A DNA stretch of 64,000 bases from Setophaga petechia (lineage: Eukaryota; Chordata; Aves; Passeriformes; Parulidae): contig JANCRA010000032.1 of assembly GCA_024362935.1 (NCBI GenBank), forward strand, positions 4,464,001 through 4,528,000, read 5' to 3'. Position numbers and translations under genes: made by a program. Of this stretch, positions 49,108-58,395 are shown piece by piece. Under the pieces are notes generated by a model. It worked only from the letters and a program-made list of their open reading frames with translations. It was not told where the DNA came from and ran no database searches. Numbering within the stretch: the first letter of the stretch is position 1; every line of letters begins with the position of its first letter.

Positions 49108-49829
49108 TGTATTAGTCCAGGTTTAAAGTAAATTTGGGGAAGAATCCCCCAAAGGAGCTCTGGTGGGAAAAACCGATCCAATTGGCCCCTCCCCAACTGG
49201 TCCAGGAGGAAAGAAAAAAATACCTCCTTGGAGAAAGGTGGAAAAAAACTGTTTATTAAACAATAAAACTAAAACAATATCAAACAATGACACCCCTTGC
49301 CACTCTAAAAGAGATGACAAAACTGAGAAAACCCCGTCCCTGGGTTGCAGCTCACTCAGTCTCTGATCAATCCCTCTGGTGCTGGAATTGTCGCAGGCCA
49401 GAGATGTGAGCTGCCGGTGCTCCCCTGGATGTTCAGTCCAGAGCAGGTTTCACGAGGTCCAAAGAAAAGGGGGAAAAAAACCCCCGCAGTCCAGGGAACT
49501 TCTTTGCCTCAGCTAGCTAACACTAACTAAAAAGCAAAAGAGGAGCTCTGTCCGCCATCTGTCTGCAGACAACAGCAGTCCAGGAGGAGGAATGTGGGGG
49601 AGGAGAGCAGTGTCTGCCCGATGGGGGGCGATGCTCCCGGGTTCCCGAGTGCAGGCCGCGCCCGAGCCGCGCGATCCCGGCCGTCCTCCGCTCCTGCCAC
49701 TTCCTGCCGCCGCTCCGCCTCTTCCTCCTTCCCTCTCTGCAATAAGTCTTAAAGGTGCAAAACTTACTATTCAGCATGAACAGAACAAGACGATTGGGGA
49801 TAAAAGCATCATACAGCCAACCCAGGACA
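49108..49829 (-). mobile_element. Intact solo LTR inserted in CR1, 5-bp target duplication
   Basis: A 722-bp element starting TGTATTAGTCCAGG at 49,108 and ending CAACCCAGGACA at 49,829, flanked by the direct repeat TCCAC (49,103-49,107 and 49,830-49,834). On the minus strand it begins TGTCCTGGGTTGGCTG, a start I recognise from passerine endogenous-retrovirus LTRs. A minus-strand AATAAA signal lies at plus 49,252-49,257. A CpG-dense stretch (49,615-49,715, about 16 CpGs) in the U3 half suggests little CpG decay and so a young insertion. Class (ERVK or ERVL) is not settled: the 5-bp duplication allows either. No internal retroviral genes are present. Open frames here come from the GC-rich U3 region. 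Confidence 0.87.
49252..49257 (-). terminator. LTR polyadenylation signal AATAAA
   Basis: Minus-strand AATAAA, about 145 bp from the 3' end of the minus-oriented LTR. The position is typical for the R region. Confidence 0.5.
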
Positions 49830-49834
49830 TCCAC

Positions 49835-50309
49835 CCTTCAGCCTTCTTTGTTACTGAGTCTACTTATAAATGTCATATAAGGCTATCTAAATAGGGAAGA
49901 TCAGAACTACTGTCAGTTTATAATGGCTTGTTTCTTACTTCTGCCCTAGCAAAGAGTGATCACATGAGATCCTCAAGTTATTCTGATCACCCTGAGTGCT
50001 TTAAGCACAAAATATTTGATTTATGTCCAATTTATATATTGAATCTCATTTCTTTTAAAACTTTTTAAAATGTTTACTTGCTTCAGAGCTCTTACTGCTT
50101 TTATCTCCGTTATGAGTCACATTCCTCTAATATTGTTTACCATTTCTGTAAGTTTTGTTCTTAGGTTCCCTGTCACTTTATCCCCATAGATGTGAAAGAT
50201 GGAATTCATCCTTACAGCTATGCCATAGGTCTGGGTCTAGCCTTTCCACTGCCTGGGAGAACCTGCTAAGATTGACACTTGAATCTTACCTAGTTGATAA
50301 AAAGATGAC
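49835..50309. other. CR1 remnant edge, then single-copy sequence
   Basis: The first ~17 bases (CCTTCAGCCTTCTTTG) continue the CR1 interrupted by the LTR. The remainder is single-copy, possibly including an unrecognised left part of the LTR that begins clearly at about 50,310. Confidence 0.45.
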
Positions 50310-50698
50310 TGCTCCTGCTCTGGTGTGGGATCCTCTGTGGGCTGGATATCTGTTCAGACATGGTTCTTCATTTTGCATAGGGGACAATCTTCTTTGTCAT
50401 GGCCTTTCTCATGGTCTGCAGGCAAACCTTTGCTCCAGCACTGGGAGCACCTCCTCCCCCTCCTTTTCCAGCAACCTTGATGTATGCAGGGTTGTTTCTT
50501 TCTCATTTTTTTATCACTTCTCTGCCTCACAGCTGTTATGCAGCATTTTTTACCCTTTCTTAAATGTGAGGATTTACCAGCATCTCTTATGGTCTAAGCT
50601 TTGGACAACATGGAATCCATTTTGGAGCCATTTGGCATCTCACAGACGACACCTGCAGACCACCCAATGCTAAAGCCTTGCCATGTAAGCACAGTACA
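50310..50698 (-). mobile_element. Partial ERVL-type LTR, old
   Basis: The plus strand reads the reverse of a well-known avian LTR: GGATCCTCTGTGGGCTGGAT near 50,328, GGGAGCACCTCCTCCCCCTC near 50,443, GCAGGGTTGTTTCT near 50,487, TTTTTTACCCTTTCTTAAAT near 50,547, and the terminal TAAAGCCTTGCCATGTAAGC...ACA ending at 50,698 (minus-strand start TGTACTGTGCTTAC). Divergence is high, and the distal half of the LTR (left side) is not recognisable, so the copy is truncated or eroded. The 172-codon plus frame at 50,155-50,673 lies across it and is not a gene. Confidence 0.7.
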
Positions 50699-51651
50699 AT
50701 GTGGAAGCAATATGCTGGCTTGCATGATTGTTAAATTTATGCTAACTGAATAATTTTGCAGGTTAAAATGAAGTAATCGTGCAGATATATGTGAATGTCA
50801 CGTGCAGATGCTGCTTTGGATCCATGTCTGAGAGATGACCTTGAAAGGGCATAAAAGAACTTAATTTTTGTTAATGAAGCTCTACCTAAAATGTATCAGG
50901 AATAGCTGAGAGTATGGATCTGCCATATGAGCAGAAGACAATGCCTATGATTATAAGAAAATCTCTTCACAAATATGATAAAGCTCCAAAGAGACATTTA
51001 TCTACAGCTCTTAGGAGCTACTCACTCATTCAGGGAGTGCAGAAGTGCTTTCTTGCACAGAAAACCTGGAAGCCTAGGATGGAGGTAAATCATCTTCAGT
51101 CTTATTACAATGGCTATTACAAAATATTTAAGTGGGTTCTTACATATCTGCTTTCTCTACTTGATTTGGCTGCAGTTGCCTCTGATGTTATTATCCACAA
51201 ACACATTTTTCCTTTCTCTAAGTTACTACTAGTAACTTCAAAACTATAGAGGGTTTTAAATTAATAAATATATTAATTAATAAAGTCCCAACTTCAAGTA
51301 ATACTCTCCAGCTCTTCAGTATGTTAGAAAAGTAAATTGTGTTTGTAAGAGGATTGTAAATATATCAGTCAAAATAGTAGATGTCACGAATTGTTATAAA
51401 GAAAGTTTTATCTCCCTAAATTTCGTGACCTGATGGTGATTCAAAGTGTACAAAGAATACAATTTTTGGCTGATTGTAATGGAGAGAATTCTTGGTCTAA
51501 TATATTCAGGACAAATTAGAACAGTTTTAGTTTCCTAGTATTTTTAGCTTGTCCTTCTAGAAGCTGATTTATCATGTAAAGATTTTCCTCTTCATAGGTG
51601 CATAGCTGAAATGATAGCAGGCTTGATTAATTGCTTTCCTTTCCATTTTGA
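50699..51651. other. Single-copy sequence, nothing recognised
   Basis: AT-rich. A 111-codon plus frame at 50,914-51,249 shows no domain. No repeat is recognised. Confidence 0.4.
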
Positions 51652-52030
51652 CATAGAGTCATAGAATCATAGAATATCCTGAGTTGGAAAAGACCCACAA
51701 GTATCATCAGTTCTAACTCCTGGCCATGGACAGGACAATCCTAAAAATTACTCCATGTGCCTCATGTGCCTGAGGGCATAATTCAAACACTTCTTGAACT
51801 CTGTTAGGCTTGGTGCTGAGACCACTTCCCTGGGGAGCCTGTTCCAGTGCCCAATCCCCTCTGGGTTAAAGACTTTTTCTAATACCCAACTTAATGATTC
51901 TCTGACACAGTCAACAGACTGTGCACAGTCACTAGACTGCATCAAGAGCTTGTGACACAGAACAATGCTGTTCCCTTGAGTTCTCTTGCTGGCCATTGTA
52001 CAGGAGAGATAAATGCCTGCCCTTCTCAAA
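51652..52030 (-). mobile_element. CR1 LINE, 3' part
   Basis: Begins with the tail CATAGAGTCATAGAATCATA, continues TATCCTGAGTTGGAAAAGAC and CTTGGTGCTGAGACCACTTC, then the GGAGCCTGTTCCAGTGCCCA block. This is the standard reversed 3' end of a younger CR1 subfamily. The match resumes after a 50-bp duplication/insertion (51,911-51,960) with ACAATGCTGTTCCCTTGAG and ends near 52,030. Confidence 0.88.
51748..51858 (-). pseudogene. CR1 ORF2 C-terminal remnant
   Basis: The minus frame preserves GIGHWNRLPREVVSAPSL followed by TEFKKCLNYALRHM, the well-known last ~30 residues of CR1 ORF2 (endonuclease/reverse-transcriptase polyprotein). The reading frame upstream runs into the 50-bp insertion and no longer matches. 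Not functional. Confidence 0.65.
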
Positions 52031-55000
52031 CTCTGGAAATCTCCTAAAGCCATAATGGTGTGGAAAATTTTCAAGATATCCACCATTGATCCTATCTGTC
52101 GGCTGTGTTGTGTCTTGTCATTCTTTCTCCTCCTCTTTTCTGCATGGACAGGTTTCTTGGTAAATTTGAAAGATAAAATTGTCTCATCACCTCTTTAATG
52201 AAGGTCTGACACATAGGGATCTGCCTGTAGGCAAAAATGGAAAACCCGGAGAAAGAACAGTCTTTAGAGATAAAACTTCAAGTATAGCACCATATGTAAG
52301 GAATATACAGAACACAAGTGTTCTATAATTTCTTGTTTTCCTTTCTTCAGGAGAAACTCCAACTGTGTCTGAAAAAGTAAAGATAAATCTGTTACGTAGA
52401 AGACCATCCAACAGAGTAACAGAATTTGGAATTTGATAGGGCACTTTGATAGTGATGAGAAGAGCAGAAAGTTGAGAAGAAGGAAACAACAAAGGAATGA
52501 AAGAATGTAGAGAAATGGAAGCAGAAGAACAGTGTAATCAATGTAAGGTTAAAGTGAGAAGAAAATGAAACTGAAGACTATCAGAGAATGGTGACTAAAT
52601 TACTTTGAGAGGAATTTCATAGCACTGAAAGAGAAGAGGAAATAACAGAACATGATGAAGTTCTAAGAGACTTATTTTAGACCCGAAAGGTCATATTTCA
52701 GCTGCCAAGAACTTGTTCTCAGTTACTCTGAGCTGTACAATATACTGTTCCATTTCTTGGAGACAAACCAAAGGATCCCAAATTATCAGCAGCCACCTGA
52801 TCTGCAGTGCTGGAGACGTGAGAAATTCATTAAGAATTTCATAAGGTGGATGAGGGAAAATATTTTCCAGCTAGTGCTTGCATGATTTTCAGTGACATTT
52901 ATGCATACACGTGTCTTTCTTTTTCGACACTACTGATCTCCAGTAAAAGCGAAAAAAAGGGAATCAATCCAAATAAACCCAGTCCTTCTCTAGCTCTGTG
53001 TACCAAGTAGAAAAATCCAGAATAACTTTAGCTGGACAATGGTGTGAAGCTTTAATCCAAATAATTTGGTTATTTGGTTTGCCATTATTGAAAGAAGGCA
53101 CATTTAAAAAATATCTTGGCATTGCACACTATGCATCCCATGTTTGTGCCCATGAGTGTTCTACCTTCTGCCAGTGGCATAGTATCCTGTTTTGGTATTA
53201 TATTCACAGGCACAGAATGAGGATATGTGTTGGATCAGTTCAGTCTTACACTGAAAACACATCTGCATTGATGTGCGCAGTTCAGGAAGCCCTTTTCTTC
53301 AAACCTCATTGTAACTCCAGCAGTTTTTTTAATGTTGATAGCCCTGAGGGATATAATAAAATTAATTTCTTCAGAAACCTCAATGACCACTTCATCAAAA
53401 ATTGGTTTTCCCCTCTCTGCTTGTTAGGTAACTGACTGCTCATATAGCAATATTCTCTTGGATAACAAATAGCAAAAAAAAGCATATGGAATTTCTCAGA
53501 TGGATATGTTGCAGCTCCATGGCTGGGACAAAGTCCTCTAGTATTTTAATGGATGTACTTTTTTAAATGAGATGATTCTTTACTTACTGCTATATTTCCA
53601 GTGCAATTGGCTTATTCTGAAGTGAACTTATATTCTTGACTCTAGAAGATGATGTGCAATGAGATGACTTGTCTGCTTAAATTCAGGCTGCAGCTACTTT
53701 ACTCTTGTCCATGCTGTAGTGCTGGAACTGCTAGGGTGATGTTTGTTTTTTGTTTTCTGTGGCCTCAGAACTGATTCTGATTTTTCCACTGGTTTTCGAG
53801 GATCTGTGAGGCACCATAACAGAGAAAGAACTGTGTTCTTAAAAATAGCTATTTCTGTATTTTAGCAATAGCCACACAGAAGCTTGATACCTTAGACAAA
53901 TAGGTGCACACTATTGCATAGTAATTTTTAGGGAAAGAATTCCATGATTCAAGCATATTTCCTTTTACATCCCAAGACAAGATTTCCCAAGCCACTCTAC
54001 CAGCAGGATGATAAAGCAGCACACTGTCTTTTGTGAAGCTATGAATTCCTCCCTAGTTGTGTCAGATATTATCAGTTATCTGTTTTGCTTGACACTGATA
54101 CAGAACAGTGCTAACAGACACATAGGGTGTGTCATCAAGCTGCTAATATCAATGAGGTTGCAGGGTAGGCCCTGAAGATCAATTCTTTGAGTTTTATGCA
54201 ATGGAGAAGGAGGGAGGAGAATGCAGATGTGTTTTCAGTGTAAGACTTCTGTCAGACTGCAAGCTTGTTAATGGAATTAGTTCCCATGCATCAATATCAC
54301 AGATGGGTAGTGCCAGAGACATGGCAGGCACAATGTGATGAGCAGTGCATCAAACAGGAAAGAGCAGGATCATACCAATAGCTCACTTTTGGGCAAAGCA
54401 GAGGGCAAAAGTGGATGAAGAGATTAGATGCTCGTGCAAACAACATTCAGAGAGGAGCAGAGGACCAGTTACTTTATTTTGCCTTAATTTACCACAGATG
54501 TGGGTGTACACTGTAGCTGCTTTGAAGGAAACAGCTTGTGTAGACATCTACTTTGGGGGCTACCTTACACTTTAGGTGCCAGTCTCACCATGTGGCTCTC
54601 AAAGACATGAATGAATGCAGTGTGGGCAGTGGGATGAAAAGGAGTAAAATGGATGAGTGCAGATTAAGTTTTCAAAGAAGACAAGATCAGTCATGTCAAT
54701 AGCCATTTGTTTCACATCTTTACTACTTTTGTCACAGCAATACTATCAGAACAGACAAATGTAAATTTCTCTAATATTCTTTTTCAGACTCAAAAATTAA
54801 CATGATGAGGGACAAAGACCCAAACAAGTTAATTTCCTGAATTGCAAGCAACCAGAGCAGGAAGGATTAGATAAATGCTGGTTAACAATGATTCTTAATT
54901 ATCAGCACTAACCTTAAACATCCCAACTATTAAACATTAAATGTGGTCCTAAGTCAGCTCAATTCAGAGCCACACGACTGGTTTTGTAAGGGATGTGCCC

Positions 55001-55161
55001 AACCTGAAAAGACAGGTGGAGTTTTTAGAATGGGCGCAGTAGATTCTGAGTGTGGCTTCTGAGTTTCACCTACACATTGATATTCTAAAGTGGCTCAATT
55101 TATCAGCCTGATTTAGTGATGCTCTAAGGATCTTAGCACTATGGAATACCCTCAGGCTTCA
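52031..55161. other. Single-copy sequence, no gene recognised
   Basis: The longest feature is a 145-codon plus frame (52,998-53,435) with no recognisable domain, no strong translation start context and no splice signals that stand out. Purine-rich sequence spans about 52,440-52,680. Confidence 0.4.
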
Positions 55162-55312
55162 AAGAATCACAGAATGGGTCAGGTTGGAAGGAACCACCGT
55201 GAGTCATTTGATCCAACCTGCTCGGGCAGGGTCATCCCAGAGCACATGGCACAGGATAGTAGAGCAGGAAGCCCACATTTTTGCTCAGATGAGTCTTGAT
55301 CACCTCCCATGG
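55162..55312 (-). mobile_element. CR1 LINE 3'-end fragment
   Basis: AGAATCACAGAATGGGTCAG then GTTGGAAGGAACCACCGTG and CAGGGTCATCCCAGAGCACA is the reversed 3' end of a CR1 subfamily common in birds. Similarity is strong to about 55,257 and weak to about 55,312 (CAGATGAGTCTTGATCACCTCC). Confidence 0.83.
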
Positions 55313-56559
55313 TTACATTGACACTTCTGCTTCATCATAAGCATTTTCAAATGTGGTTGTGGTGAATTTGGCAGTAATAATGGTAGGTACAACATATAAC
55401 CTATGCTATTTGCACTCTTCTGAAAACCCAAATAAGTTCACCAGGACCCTAATACCATTAATCAGATAAAACTTTTGCTTAGTGCCTTATCTATCTAAAT
55501 TAAGTGGTGTTATTTTACTGAAGAAGCAAATGACTACATGGTAGTCAAGACAATGGTTTCAATGCAATAACTCTCCATAATGAGAAACATTTGAACCTCA
55601 TAAATGTGATAGAAGAAAAATATATGAAAAACATTATTTGGGGAGGAATCCTTTTATAAATAGTCTGTCTGTTAAATTAATAGTCTGACTAGGTCACAAG
55701 GCCTTTTTGCATTATTACTGTATTTAACTTAGGTGACAACAATCATGCCACCAAAAGACGGCACAGTATTTGTATATGTATCCAAATATACATGCAGAGG
55801 ATATTCAAGGCAAGAAAGTAATACACCAAGCCTTCCTTTGTTAATTATAGTCCTTTGTAATTTTGAATTTGTTAAAATATTAAATCTACAGAAGAATTAT
55901 TTTCCTGTTCTGGAAAAAGAACATGAGACTGCATCTTCAGAAATGTATTTTATTCTGGTAAGAAGTCAAATTACATGCCTCTGGGTCTATCTGACAGTCT
56001 CATGTATACTACAGAAACACAGAGCTACAAAATTAGATAATATAAGTTAGGCTGTACACCAAACCTGTCCCACTACAGTCCAAATGAGGTTATTGACTCA
56101 GAGAAGGAGTCATTGATAAAGCAATTATTACCAGCAGCCAGATGTGTGATAGCTCATTTTTGGAAACGGACAGATGCCCCAGCATTAATGTCCCGTAGAT
56201 ATCAAACATAAGAAATTCTTTGAATAGAGCCAAAATGACAAGCAGCCTTATATCAAAATCTAGTAGATTTAATGTGTAGAATTTCCTTGGAACCATAACA
56301 AAATAAGCACATGACTAAGAGGCCAAATAAGCACAAATGAATCTTTTAAAGGTGACAAATTTGCTATGTATTAGTTAAGTTGTCCAGAAACTTAATGCAT
56401 TCCAATAAAGATTTGTTTATTTTTTTAAGCTACCAGGACATAATGTACTCAAAAGTTAGGTGCATAATTTCAGGTACATTCCACTTATTTCCATTCGTTG
56501 CACATCCTTATTAGAAAACTCTGCCATCTGAATATTATACTGCTATGCCAAATGTGCAA
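55313..56559. other. Single-copy sequence, nothing recognised
   Basis: AT-rich. Open frames up to 105 codons (55,733-56,050) with no domain. No repeat recognised. Confidence 0.4.
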
Positions 56560-57250
56560 TTCTATAAATCAGCCAGTGAGAGAGGGTGCCAGCCCTTCCT
56601 GATGATAAATACAGTGGCAGGAATCTACTTTGTTTTGTAGCATGTAAGACTGATTAATCCAAAGCTGTTTGCAAACTTCATTTCATACGGGATACCCCCA
56701 CCCTTACGATCAGATTAACAAATCAAAGGTACATTCAGACTTGGAGACAGGTTGCCACTTAAGCATTTCAGATACTCGGGTATTTGGTTAAACTAAGCTT
56801 GGATTAACAAGGTCTGACTATTTACAGGGAGTTATGTTTAGGGGTTCTCTGTCTCCACTGGTTTTAAATGCTGTGCTCATGGGGTAGCGCCGTCCAGTCT
56901 TAAGAGCTTACAGAGCTTTACAGCCTCCCTGCAAGCTTCATGAGCTTAATTGAAGATAAGTACACACAAACTCACCTTCCTAGAAAGACCTCTATTTATG
57001 TGAGGGGGAAAGCACCCAAACAAATCTCTTTATGCAGGGACTAAGCTGCATCTTTTCTGTCATAATTTATACTTATTTTTATATAGTGGAATTTATTAGA
57101 CTAAACCCCTTAATCATGTGGAATAGATGAAAGTGGAATCATTCAACACTGTCACCTTTTGTTGTCACTTGAGACTCGCTAGGAGGTGATAGAGCCTGAT
57201 CGAATTATTTGTTAGGAGCAAGTCATGCCTAACAATTTTGCCTCAGTGGA
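56560..57250. promoter_or_regulatory. Candidate conserved enhancer
   Basis: High-complexity sequence with bicoid/OTX-type TAATCC at 56,655-56,660 and GGATTA at 56,801-56,806, a TCF/LEF-type ATCAAAGG at 56,722-56,729 next to GATTAACA, and retained CpGs (CATACGGG, TTACGATC, ACTCGGG, TAGCGCCGTCC, GACTCGC). Repeat-free and without a notable open frame. Motif spacing and CpG retention suggest constraint; not verified. Confidence 0.35.
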
Positions 57251-57582
57251 AAGTGGATCTGTGAGGGTCTGGGTCTGTTCTCTGGCTTTCTTTTGTAAAT
57301 TTAAAAACATAAAGACATGACTTCTTTAGCTAATATTCCCAACAGTGTTCCCTTACCAGCTGGAAATGTCTAAGTTTGTAACCTAGAGAGGCCAGATTTG
57401 CAATGGAGAAGAAGGAATGTGCAGCATCTCATCTCACATGAAGAACCTGAGTGAACTCACCATTGAGAAAAGGAGGCCATTGGAGGCCATATTCTTTAAG
57501 GATTCATGGTATTGTCATGTGTAAGGGTAATTGAAGAACGGTGTAAAGACGCTGCTGCACTGGGGCTTTTTTGGTCAGCTAT
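57251..57582. other. Single-copy sequence up to the LTR
   Basis: Nothing recognised. Its last five bases, GCTAT (57,578-57,582), are the left target-site duplication of the adjacent LTR. Confidence 0.4.
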
Positions 57583-58130
57583 TGTGCTGGATTTGTCTGC
57601 GGTAGAATTAATCTCCTTCCCAGTGGCTAGCACAGGGCTGTGTTTTGAACACAGGGCTGATAATACAGAGATGTTTTGTTATGCTCACACTTTTCTGCTT
57701 TTCACGGTGCCATGTTGGTGAGGAGACTGGGGGTCTGTGGGAAATTGGGAGGAGCCACAGCAGGCACAGGTGACCCCAACTGACCAGAGGGATATTTCAA
57801 ACCCTGTGACATCACACGCAGTGTATAGTGGAGGTATACAGAGAAAGGGGTGTGTTTGGAGTAATGCCATTTGTTTTCCCAAGTAATTGTTGCACATGAT
57901 GTGGCCCTGCTCTCCTGGAGACGGTTTAATACCTGCCTGCGTGGGGGAAGCAGTGAATTAATTCCTTGGTTTTCTTTGCTTGTGTGTGGGGCTTTTTCTT
58001 TCCCTATTAAACTGTTGTTATCTCAATCCATGAGATTTCCAGCTTTTACCCTTTTGATTCTCTCTCCAGTCCCACTGGTGAGAGGGTGGATGAGTCGCTG
58101 TGTGAGGATGTCTGGGATTAAACCACAACA
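57583..58130 (+). mobile_element. Complete solo LTR, avian ERVL-type, 5-bp target duplication
   Basis: The 548-bp element starts TGTGCTGGATTTGTCTGCGG at 57,583 and ends ATTAAACCACAACA at 58,130. It is bounded by GCTAT direct repeats (57,578-57,582 and 58,131-58,135). A 5-bp duplication and these termini fit an abundant avian ERVL LTR family. Internal landmarks are the ACCCCAACTGACCAGAGGGA block near 57,774, the TGTGACATCAC and TATA-like TGTATAG segment near 57,804-57,826, and the ATTAAA polyadenylation signal at 58,006-58,011, all in plus orientation. It shares its family with the minus copy at 3,126-3,649 but keeps its duplication. No internal retroviral genes remain. Confidence 0.87.
58006..58011 (+). 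terminator. LTR polyadenylation signal ATTAAA
   Basis: ATTAAA in the R region of the plus-oriented LTR. The same signal is preserved in the opposite orientation in the related 3.1-kb copy. Confidence 0.5.
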
Positions 58131-58182
58131 GCTATACAGGAGTGATGCTTGTTACAGGTGAGAAACAGAAACATGGACATGA

Positions 58183-58395
58183 GGCCGGAACTGTGGAGAA
58201 GGTTACTATAGTATAGTTTATTAGTGCTGGCTTACAGTCATTCAGCAAGAAACCTTTCACTTATATACAGCTGCATTGTCATAGGTAACTGCATGTATTG
58301 TGTATCCAATCACTTCTAAGGAATACAGACATTTGGCATTATAATTTCTTCAGCTGTTTCAGATCATGGTAAAAGCTTGATATCCATTACACAGC
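58183..58395 (-). mobile_element. Possible second LTR fragment
   Basis: The plus-strand order TAGTTTATTAG (minus AATAAA at about 58,218-58,223), CTGGCTTACAG, CAGCAAGAAACCTTTCACTT and TATATACAG (minus TATA-like box near 58,262-58,270) resembles the U3-R end of a minus-oriented avian LTR. Ends and target duplication cannot be defined, so this is tentative. Confidence 0.25.

Noticed and set aside
49523..49894. 100-codon ORFs on both strands
   Set aside because: They fall in the GC-rich U3 part of the solo LTR.
50155..50673. 172-codon ORF, the longest frame in the window
   Set aside because: Most of it overlies a minus-oriented avian LTR (50,310-50,698). LTRs do not encode this, and the frame is antisense to the element.
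52998..53435. 145-codon plus-strand ORF
   Set aside because: No recognisable domain or repeat, no convincing start or exon signals. Listed only because of its length; a protein search would settle it.
3126..58130. Possibility of a full-length endogenous retrovirus between LTRs
   Set aside because: The LTRs are of different families or in opposite orientation, with no gag, pol or env-like frame next to any of them. All are solo or partial LTRs.
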